Positions 1-5,442 of a DNA stretch of 5,442 nucleotides are shown here, in pieces. Position 1 is the stretch's first letter; each line of letters begins with the position of its first letter. The notes under the pieces were generated by a model, which did no database searches, was not told the DNA's origin, and worked only from the letters and a program-made list of their open reading frames with translations. Both the position numbers and the translations under genes were made by a program. The stretch lies in the NCBI GenBank assembly GCA_017521065.1, contig JAFXEA010000229.1, positions 1 through 5,442 on the forward strand, read 5' to 3'. Source of the stretch: Kiritimatiellia bacterium. GTDB taxonomy: Bacteria; Verrucomicrobiota; Kiritimatiellia; RFP12; UBA1067.

Positions 1-1488
1 GAGGACGGCATGGTAACATTCATAGTAATCGGAAACCCGTACGTCACGAGGATCGGAAAGATCCTTCATAAACTTTCCGCTTCCGTGCCTTTGCTTTTCA
101 TCCGGCACCATCGCCGTTTCAAGCGTAACGGTTTCATCCGCCCACGCCTTTCTGAGAGCATCGTCCGTTTTGTATTTCGCCTTGAGCGCTGCCCTGAACT
201 TCTCGGTCATGCGCTTGCCGGTATCCGGCATACAGTGGCAGCCGCACGGCATTCCGTCTCCGCTTCCGCCAACTGCGCAGTGCACCATAATAAGACGGCG
301 CCGCCAAGGCTGATTGCGGGCGTATTCGCCGAACGCTTTCCAGAAAGCGCGCTCTTCTGCCCGGTATACTTCAGACGCCAAAGACGGCGCAACCGCATTG
401 CCGGCATACTCATGCTTCAACTTTGTTTTCCGCGCATATCCGACGAGCTCATCCGGATATTTCTTCGCCCAGCCCTTGGCAAGACGCTGGTTTGCATTCT
501 GGTAGCTGATTACGAAACGCGCTTCCGGGTCAAGCTGCAGAATTCGGCAAAGCCCCGGACCGAACGCATCGAAATTCCATGTCCCGTCCGGACGCTGATA
601 TTTAAGCCGATTGAAGCGCTGAACTCCGTAAAGATGGAGTCCCATCGCGGCACACTTGCGGATAATCGACTCGCTTGCCGGATCCGGCACCATTTCACAC
701 TCCATCATCGTATATGGAGGGAAGGTCTTTCCATTCGTCTCGATTCCCGGCAATAGTCCACGATACACTATCTTCGCATTGGGAGATTCCGGTTCTGCCG
801 CCAATTTCGATGCCGGGAAAGCGCCGCCGCCGTGTTCCATGAAGTCGCGGTACTTGGCATACTCTTCAGGCGAAGACATCTGTTTCACGATATCGCTGTG
901 GCGAGCCCACGGAACCATATCCGCTCCGCCATGTTCGTATGCCGGAAGCCATGCGGAATCATCAAAACCCAATTCCTTCCAACCTTCACTCAATACGCCT
1001 GACGCTTTTGTCTCTTTTGCGGATGAATGAAAATAATATGTGGTTCCGTCCGTATATTCAACCCCTCCATGCACAATTGCACCGAACGACACCTTCTTCA
1101 ATGTACGGAAGCGATCGAACGCGACCACGTTTCGTCCATCAACAAGTTTATTCCCGATTTCAGCACCGACGGCGCGGATCATTCCGCCGAGCTTCATATT
1201 TTCCTTAAGAGGCTTAAATTCAATCTTCTTACCGTTGACCCAAAACCCACGGTTGTTCTCCATTATGGAATGGAGCCAAGCGCGCCTGACTTTTTTCGTC
1301 ACATCGAAAACGATACGGAAATACGCATTGGTGGGCGGGTTGGATTTAGGCTCTGTCCAAATCCAACGCGCCTCGGTAAACCTGTACGGATCAGGAGCAC
1401 GCGTAAGCGCCCCCCCATCCGCACGGACAACACATAAACAAGAGGTAAACAGTGCAATCAGCGAAACTGCAATATCCTTTGTTTTCAT
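1..1488 (-). CDS. Secreted GH42-like glycoside hydrolase with N-terminal jelly-roll domain (3' end outside window)
   Basis: The frame is open for 496 codons from ATG at 1488 to the left edge, with no stop, so the C-terminal part is missing. Residues 1-23 form a signal peptide (MKTK n-region, hydrophobic core, likely cut after VRA), so the product is exported. Residues about 37-190 look like the galactose-binding-type beta-sandwich found at the front of GH2 and rhamnosidase-like enzymes: ARWIW, the FWVNGKKIE strand, LVDGRNVVAF, and GFDDSAW at 174-180. Residues about 240-496 resemble the GH42 TIM barrel. The best match is FRAALKAKYKTDDALRKAW (431-449), which follows the GH42 pattern FRxxLxxxYxTxxALxxAW, followed by a Pro-rich strand and SDYYE. 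The usual acid/base Glu is not evident: the site reads GGSGDG (407-412). The start lies 21 bases after the upstream stop and has only a weak ribosome site (GTGG, 12 bases before ATG), so translational coupling is possible. Family assignment is by motif recall; the substrate, perhaps a galactoside, is unknown. Confidence 0.8.
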   Translation of the reverse strand, partial: MKTKDIAVSLIALFTSCLCVVRADGGALTRAPDPYRFTEARWIWTEPKSNPPTNAYFRIVFDVTKKVRRAWLHSIMENNRGFWVNGKKIEFKPLKENMKLGGMIRAVGAEIGNKLVDGRNVVAFDRFRTLKKVSFGAIVHGGVEYTDGTTYYFHSSAKETKASGVLSEGWKELGFDDSAWLPAYEHGGADMVPWARHSDIVKQMSSPEEYAKYRDFMEHGGGAFPASKLAAEPESPNAKIVYRGLLPGIETNGKTFPPYTMMECEMVPDPASESIIRKCAAMGLHLYGVQRFNRLKYQRPDGTWNFDAFGPGLCRILQLDPEARFVISYQNANQRLAKGWAKKYPDELVGYARKTKLKHEYAGNAVAPSLASEVYRAEERAFWKAFGEYARNQPWRRRLIMVHCAVGGSGDGMPCGCHCMPDTGKRMTEKFRAALKAKYKTDDALRKAWADETVTLETAMVPDEKQRHGSGKFMKDLSDPRDVRVSDYYECYHAVL

Positions 1489-1509
1489 CTTATGTTGTTT
1501 CCACGAGTA
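1489..1509 (-). other. 21-base intergenic gap between the large secreted protein and the glycosidase
   Basis: This gap separates the TAA of the upstream gene from the ATG of the GH42-like gene. It contains no hairpin or T-run, so I see no terminator. It has no clear purine-rich ribosome site beyond GTGG. This supports co-transcription and possibly translational coupling of the two secreted products. Confidence 0.55.
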
Positions 1510-3957
1510 TTAACGGATAATAACCGCAGTACCGAACGGGCGGTATTTGAGCTTCACCTCATTTCCGTCAACCTTAACCGACCAACGCTTTGCCATATCT
1601 TCATCCTTCACCGTAATGGAGCCGGTAATATCTTCTGCTGATTTGATTACCGTCCATTCGCGAGTACCCGTCATGGATTTAGCGGCAAGCGGATTTTCGA
1701 TTTCAAGTTCGGTGTCTGCACCGAATCCGAAAGAAAGGTCTGAAACCGCAGAACCATTGGTGATATCCGCAACATTAATCGTCAACTTGTTTTCAATGAT
1801 CAGTTTACCCGTTCCAGCAACGAGCGGGACCCCTTCCACGGCAGTGACAGTATTTGTTACTCCATTGAGATGAAGCGTACCGCCTGCAAACTTCACACGA
1901 CGGAATTTGCCTATCTTGCTGTTTTCATCCGTTCCCGGATAGAACACGTCTTCCCCAGGAAGCGCCCAAGTAAAGAGAGAGCCGTCACCCGGATCTTCAA
2001 GCACCACGAAATTCTCATGGTTGGTAGTGCCGCGTCCAAGCGGATCCCAACGAAGACCCATTCCTTTCCACTCTGCAACACTGCCGCTCATACCACCTTC
2101 AGTCTTAAGCATATTATTGGAATGATATTGGCTGTGATTTCCGATACGAAAACGATGAGCACCGGGAGTTACCTCGATCGTAGCGTTTCCAAGTGTTCTT
2201 GCACTGGTTGTTGGTTGATGACTGAACAGCTGCTTACCATCAATATGCAAAGTTGTGACATTGGCGACACAACTCACGAAAGTCCACATAACATTTGTAG
2301 CCTCCCGATTCCACATATATCCGGTGTATGTCGTGCAATGACCTTTAATTGTCTGATTCTCAACATCCCAATCAGGTCTGAAAGTTGTCCAGTATGTTTT
2401 CAGTTCCGAATTCATGAGATAAGGCGACATTACCACTCCATTTGTATACGCAATCTCTGCGTTTTTTGCCGCATTTCTACTTTTATTTGCATCATCAAAG
2501 TATTCAACGCCCTCAATAAGGCCGGCAAACACCGACTGCTGAGGAGGAAAAACCTTCAGTACGCCTTGACGAAGGTCAAGCACTTCGGCACCGATTGATG
2601 AATCATAATCTACCGTTCCCGAACCTGTCTTGATGAACGTCTTCCATTTGCCGTAGCCACCTGAAACAACACAATCTTTTGTGTTTGTAAATGTAATATC
2701 AGGCAACGCATAATTCTTGTTGGCAAAGTTGATTAAGCAATCCGTCAGCTGCAGAGTAGACGTCAGAGGCAAAGCTCCATTCTCCGGAACCATAAGACAT
2801 ACGTTATTACAATTTACATTACCCTCAAATGAATTTTCTCCGTTTGCAATCCAAACCTGATTTGTAGGAGGAATGTCTGATGTATTCGATATATCGATTT
2901 CGCCCTGTCCGGTTATGGGTCCCAAAAAACCAAGACCGCCTCCGTTACTGATTGTTGCCTTTAGAATCTGTGCGACATCCACACCGCCATGAAAACTGCA
3001 CCTGTTAGTAACAGGAACATCTACCGCAGTCGAATATGTACCGGGGGTAAGGTAACTAGTTGTATTCCAAATGACATCCCATTCCATTCGCCCCGACCAT
3101 GTGTTACCATTCATACGGCACCCTGGATTGACGACAATCGTCCCTGCATTACCATTTATACGCGTAAGATTGTTAACTCCCTGAAAAGAAAAAAGAGCAT
3201 TATTTGTCAAGACAACACGTCCCAAGTCCGTATTGTTAACTCTAGAAAAAACAACATATGGACTTTTCGACGTCCCTCCTGAAACTATGAAGTCATGTCC
3301 ATTGAAAGTAATCCATCCACCGTTCGCATATGAAGCCATATTGTAATACCAATATGTCTTAGTAATGGAATTTGCATAAGTATCTCCTTCAAGGACCAAA
3401 TTACTCCCCCATGTTGAACTGCCGTAGGAAGTGATGTCTCCACTGACCAGCAATGCACCGTTACCGTCCACACCATATCCTGATACGTGTATCGATTTTC
3501 CACCATATTTCGGTTGCTCTGAGCACTTCGCCTCCAATGTCGCACCGTCCGAAACATACACCTTACCGACATCTTCCGCCTTTGATGTTTTTGACAGTTT
3601 GCCTAATCCTTTTGAGTCGACAACTCTCCATGTACCTTCCTTGACGTAGATATCACCTGCATAAGCCGTCAAATCCACGTTCATGACAAGGGCACCCCGA
3701 CCGTATTTCTCCACACTCTTTAGCGTATTGTCTATAAGTGATGAAAGTTCCGCACCTACCACGTCATTTGTCTTACCTTCCGGAACCGTGATTTTCAGCA
3801 CCGTATCTTCAATCTCGTACGATGAACCGTTCTCATAAACGGTTGGTTCAGCCGAAACCGGTAGGAATCCTGAAAACACCATTGCGCAACACAGCAAACA
3901 CCCCGTTGCAGAACTGCGCTTTTTAACACTTATTAGTTCATTTTTTTTTTGTTTCAT
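1510..3957 (-). CDS. Large secreted beta-rich protein with PA14-like domain (815 aa)
   Basis: ATG at 3957 was chosen because it has AGGAGG five bases upstream and is directly followed by a signal peptide: KKR-rich n-region, hydrophobic core about 19-32, probable cut after VSA at residue 36. A longer frame from 4044 would overlap the regulator and bury the signal. Residues about 37-475 are Gly/Asn/Thr/Val-rich with short alternating strands and VSGG or NG turns, like a parallel beta-helix of the autotransporter-associated strand-repeat kind; no exact repeat is obvious. Residues about 478-610 resemble a PA14-type sandwich: GLIEGVEYFDD, then TYTGYMWN (543-550), MWTF (557-560), LHIDGKQLF (570-578) and TPGAHRFRIGN (597-607). 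Residues about 680-760 are again strand-rich. The chain ends in VKLKYRPFGTAVIIR. No catalytic motif is visible. A glycan-binding or surface-structure role is an inference from the sensor and glycosidase neighbours. Ten consecutive A bases lie in codons 3-6. Confidence 0.82.
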   Translation of the reverse strand: MKQKKNELISVKKRSSATGCLLCCAMVFSGFLPVSAEPTVYENGSSYEIEDTVLKITVPEGKTNDVVGAELSSLIDNTLKSVEKYGRGALVMNVDLTAYAGDIYVKEGTWRVVDSKGLGKLSKTSKAEDVGKVYVSDGATLEAKCSEQPKYGGKSIHVSGYGVDGNGALLVSGDITSYGSSTWGSNLVLEGDTYANSITKTYWYYNMASYANGGWITFNGHDFIVSGGTSKSPYVVFSRVNNTDLGRVVLTNNALFSFQGVNNLTRINGNAGTIVVNPGCRMNGNTWSGRMEWDVIWNTTSYLTPGTYSTAVDVPVTNRCSFHGGVDVAQILKATISNGGGLGFLGPITGQGEIDISNTSDIPPTNQVWIANGENSFEGNVNCNNVCLMVPENGALPLTSTLQLTDCLINFANKNYALPDITFTNTKDCVVSGGYGKWKTFIKTGSGTVDYDSSIGAEVLDLRQGVLKVFPPQQSVFAGLIEGVEYFDDANKSRNAAKNAEIAYTNGVVMSPYLMNSELKTYWTTFRPDWDVENQTIKGHCTTYTGYMWNREATNVMWTFVSCVANVTTLHIDGKQLFSHQPTTSARTLGNATIEVTPGAHRFRIGNHSQYHSNNMLKTEGGMSGSVAEWKGMGLRWDPLGRGTTNHENFVVLEDPGDGSLFTWALPGEDVFYPGTDENSKIGKFRRVKFAGGTLHLNGVTNTVTAVEGVPLVAGTGKLIIENKLTINVADITNGSAVSDLSFGFGADTELEIENPLAAKSMTGTREWTVIKSAEDITGSITVKDEDMAKRWSVKVDGNEVKLKYRPFGTAVIIR
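3941..3950 (-). repeat. A10 homopolymer in codons 3-6 of the large secreted protein
   Basis: The coding strand reads ATGAAAC, then ten A, then TGAACTAATAAG. With ten A the frame stays open. With nine A it reads ATG-AAC-TAA and stops at codon 8; with eleven A it reads TGA at codon 7. The tract therefore sits where a one-base slip in either direction abolishes the protein. This fits a simple-sequence contingency site, but it is also a place where sequencing error is common. Confidence 0.6.
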
Positions 3958-3962
3958 GATTT

Positions 3963-3968
3963 CCTCCT
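3963..3968 (-). promoter_or_regulatory. Strong Shine-Dalgarno AGGAGG for the large secreted protein
   Basis: The coding strand reads AAAGGAGGAAATCATG: a full AGGAGG with a five-base spacer. It decides the start at 3957 over the longer upstream frame. It contrasts with the weak site before the glycosidase and the absence of one before the regulator, so this gene is probably the most strongly translated of the three. Confidence 0.85.
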
Positions 3969-3985
3969 TTAGAGTTTCGTGAAGA

Positions 3986-5089
3986 TTAGAAAGTCTCGCC
4001 TCGCACGTACCTAGACCCGATAGTAACATCCGATGCGAAAGCACCGTCTTTGAGATAGCCCAAAACCGATTCCGATACGATGCGCCCCCAGTCGATCGGA
4101 TCCGCCTCTAAGCGCGTGAACGGAACATTAAACGTCAATCCGCTTCCGTTGGTCTTGTTTACCAGCGTGACTATGTTCAGTTCATCGGGGATGCGTATTC
4201 CGGCGCCAAGAAGAGCCACAAGCGCGCCGGAAGTCAAATAATCATCGGTAAAGAACATAGACCGGATATGCCGATCCCTGATCTCCGACACCCGCTCTGA
4301 AATGAAATCCAATGCCGTTTTCGAAATCTGTGCACCTGCGGCTCCGCGCGGCAACTCAATATGCCAGTCATCCACTCCAATGCCGGCAGCTTTCAAAGCT
4401 TCTACGGTCGCCCTTTGTTTCCACGCGCTGACAACCGTAACCCGATCGATATTCTTCTCCAGGCAGTGCGACACAAACGAAGAAATGGCGGTATCCTTCC
4501 GGAAACGAACCACGCCTATGCACGATCGGGGAAGATCGCCGGAACTGGTCGTACAGCATATAAAGGGAATGTTGTGCGATGACAGCCAATTTGAGATATC
4601 CGGCTTGTCATGCAGCTGCACCACGAGATCCGTCTGCTGATGCAGCATGATGTCCAGAAGGGAAAAGTCATACTTTCCGTCCTCCCCCCTTAGGACAGGT
4701 GCCGTAAGCGCAAGATATCCGTTTGAAATAAGATTATTTCTGAGCACAGCCGACATCGTATTGTCGGCCGTGTTGCCACCATCTGGCGGCACGACAATCA
4801 ACACCTTGCCTTTCCAGTGCGGATGATCAGGTGCACATACCACGCTACCGACTGCCGGACGAGGACTTATCAGCCCTTCTTCACGGATTCGGTTCACCGC
4901 CTGAACGGCTATTCCCATGCTTACTCCGAGAATGTCGGCAAGATCGCGCACCGGCGGTAGAATGTCACCGGGGCGATAGTACCCGGTGTCAATAGCCGTG
5001 CGAAGACCATCAGCAATCTGCAGCGCCAGATTCCCGCGCTGCGACCGATCTACCGAAAACCTCGGCTTCTTGAATTCTCGTTTCTGCAT
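3986..5089 (-). CDS. GntR-type winged-helix regulator with LacI-like ligand-binding domain (AraR-like layout)
   Basis: This 367-residue protein has two parts. Residues about 17-87 are a GntR winged helix: LALQIADGLRTAIDTGYYRPGD (21-42) leads into LPPVRDLADILGVS (44-57), a recognition helix AVQAVNRI, then EEGLISPRPAVGSVV as the wing. Residues about 93-367 match the periplasmic-binding-protein-like sensor of LacI/GalR proteins: KGKVLIVVPP (first strand), FTDDYLTSGALVALLGAGIRIPDE (280-303, the usual 'D..A.Gal..l...G..iP' segment), and FTRLEADPIDWGRIV near the end. This pairing is known from AraR of Bacillus, where a sugar releases DNA. The ligand here is probably a sugar from the glycan attacked by the downstream enzyme, but nothing in the sequence names it. 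The ATG at 5089 is chosen because it opens MQKREFKKPRF just before the DNA-binding domain and lies directly under a promoter. The gene heads the presumed operon and is likely autoregulated. Confidence 0.92.
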   Translation of the reverse strand: MQKREFKKPRFSVDRSQRGNLALQIADGLRTAIDTGYYRPGDILPPVRDLADILGVSMGIAVQAVNRIREEGLISPRPAVGSVVCAPDHPHWKGKVLIVVPPDGGNTADNTMSAVLRNNLISNGYLALTAPVLRGEDGKYDFSLLDIMLHQQTDLVVQLHDKPDISNWLSSHNIPFICCTTSSGDLPRSCIGVVRFRKDTAISSFVSHCLEKNIDRVTVVSAWKQRATVEALKAAGIGVDDWHIELPRGAAGAQISKTALDFISERVSEIRDRHIRSMFFTDDYLTSGALVALLGAGIRIPDELNIVTLVNKTNGSGLTFNVPFTRLEADPIDWGRIVSESVLGYLKDGAFASDVTIGSRYVRGETF

Positions 5090-5099
5090 TTGGTCGTAA

Positions 5100-5129
5100 A
5101 TTATATAACAAGTATAACAAGTAAGTCAA
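5100..5129 (-). promoter_or_regulatory. Sigma-70-type promoter of the regulator operon
   Basis: Read on the minus strand, TTGACT (5129-5124) is followed after 18 bases by TATAAT (5105-5100), a perfect -10 box. The ATG lies only 10 bases further on, so a start about 7 bases after the -10 box would leave a leader of roughly 3-4 bases and no ribosome site. An alternative -10 box, TATACT (5116-5111), would give a leader of about 14 bases, but its -35 match is weaker. The surroundings are distinctly AT-rich. Confidence 0.7.
5104..5121 (-). repeat. Tandem 9-bp direct repeat over the promoter, candidate operator
   Basis: The plus strand carries TATAACAAG twice back to back (5104-5112 and 5113-5121), followed by a degenerate third copy, TAAGTCAAC (5122-5130, 5 of 9 matches). 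The copies fill the -10/-35 spacer and touch both boxes, so a protein bound there would block polymerase. The regulator encoded immediately downstream is the obvious candidate. GntR and LacI proteins more often bind inverted repeats, so a direct-repeat operator is inferred with moderate confidence only. Confidence 0.5.
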
Positions 5130-5203
5130 CTAATCAAAAATAAATTTCGAAAACTGGGCATCTCCAACGCTGTTTTCTCGTTGCCTTGGCATTCGCCAGC
5201 CTT
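5130..5203. other. Intergenic stretch between the right-edge gene and the regulator promoter
   Basis: This is non-coding sequence after the TGA of the right-edge gene. It holds an 8-bp palindrome TTTCGAAA (5145-5152) and a weak GAAAAC/GTTTTC inverted pair (5149-5154 and 5172-5177) with a 17-base loop. Neither makes a convincing terminator, so whether upstream transcription reads into the regulator is open. Confidence 0.4.
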
Positions 5204-5442
5204 TCAACGCACCAATTTGGCGTTTGATGGCAATGTGCAGAATTCGGGCGGGGCGACCACCGCAATCTCTGCATTGGGGAAGCGGAAGGCCGATTCAGCG
5301 GCAGCTCCGAAAAGCATAACCGACTCGACATTTGCCGGAACATCCGCACATCCGGGTGCTATCTTTATGCGATAGCCATCATCTAAATAAGGGAGCGTTG
5401 CACGGAGCGGCCATGTATCATCGCGGAACACAAACGGCATGC
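5204..5442 (-). CDS. C-terminal end of an unrecognised protein (5' part outside window)
   Basis: The frame is open from the right edge to TGA at 5204-5206. An ATG at 5440 is visible, but there is no upstream stop, so it is more likely an internal Met. The roughly 78 visible residues include RATLPYLDDGYRIKIAPG, VESVMLFGAAAESAFRF and ending in SNAKLVR. They look like alternating beta-strands, as in a C-terminal sandwich domain of an exported enzyme, but I recognise no family. Codon choice (GCC, TTC, CCG, CGC) matches the neighbouring genes, and the other frames here give less protein-like Arg/Ser-rich chains. It runs in the same direction as the regulator and ends 114 bases before the regulator start codon. 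Confidence 0.5.
   Translation of the reverse strand, partial: MPFVFRDDTWPLRATLPYLDDGYRIKIAPGCADVPANVESVMLFGAAAESAFRFPNAEIAVVAPPEFCTLPSNAKLVR

Noticed and set aside
10..756. 248-codon open frame on the plus strand
   Set aside because: It lies wholly opposite the GH42-like gene, whose motifs are clear. The translation is rich in Arg, His and Cys with no domain, as expected for an antisense shadow.
1027..1513. Overlapping plus-strand frames at the start of the GH42-like gene
   Set aside because: Several competing frames of low-complexity composition lie opposite a signal peptide and jelly-roll domain that read well on the minus strand.
1870..2598. 242-codon open frame on the plus strand
   Set aside because: It is antisense to the PA14-like part of the large secreted protein. 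It is Cys/His/Ile-rich, with no ribosome site or recognisable fold.
3048..3068. Operator-like sequence AACTAGTTGTATT inside the large secreted protein gene
   Set aside because: It resembles the promoter repeats only loosely, lies within a coding stretch (NTTSYLTPG), and similar AT-rich matches near 1141 and 1783 occur by chance.
3890..3957. Lipoprotein signal in the large secreted protein (Cys at residues 20, 23 and 24)
   Set aside because: The first Cys has no hydrophobic stretch before it, the others lack a lipobox, and VSA at 34-36 gives a good ordinary signal-peptidase site.
3958..4044. Longer N-terminus for the large secreted protein, starting at 4044
   Set aside because: It would overlap the regulator by 59 bases, place 29 polar residues before the signal peptide, and ignore the AGGAGG located just before 3957.
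5148..5177. Inverted repeat GAAAAC/GTTTTC as a terminator
   Set aside because: The arms are only six mostly A/T pairs across a 17-base loop, with no GC stem, so it is not convincing.

Overview
The window looks like a piece of a bacterial carbohydrate-use locus. The gene style (a GntR-type regulator with a LacI-like sensor, a large secreted beta-rich protein, and a secreted GH42-like glycosidase with an N-terminal jelly-roll) resembles Lentisphaeria (Victivallales) or Kiritimatiellia in the Verrucomicrobiota (PVC) group, possibly host-associated. This placement is an inference from architecture and recall, not from a marker gene.

Everything readable is on the minus strand, so transcription runs from high to low coordinates. 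At the right edge, 5442-5204 is the C-terminal end of an unrecognised protein. Next is an AT-rich gap of about 110 bases that carries a good promoter (5129-5100) overlapped by a 9-bp tandem direct repeat (5104-5121), a candidate operator. The regulator gene (5089-3986) starts only 10 bases after the -10 box, so its mRNA is probably leaderless or nearly so. After 28 bases with a strong Shine-Dalgarno comes an 815-residue secreted protein (3957-1510) with a beta-rich body, a PA14-like central domain and a distinctive C-terminus. After a further 21 bases comes a secreted GH42-like glycoside hydrolase (1488-1), cut by the left edge after 496 codons.

The short gaps, common strand and lack of a visible internal terminator suggest that regulator, large secreted protein and glycosidase form one transcription unit. 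A simple model is that the regulator binds the tandem repeats over its own promoter and releases them when a sugar from the glycan target binds its LacI-like domain. The operon then supplies an exported glycosidase and an exported beta-rich protein that may bind glycan or decorate the surface. The most notable local signal is a run of ten A residues at codons 3-6 of the large secreted protein: gain or loss of one A creates a stop within a few codons, which would suit an on/off switch. The long open frames on the plus strand lie opposite these genes and are treated as shadows.
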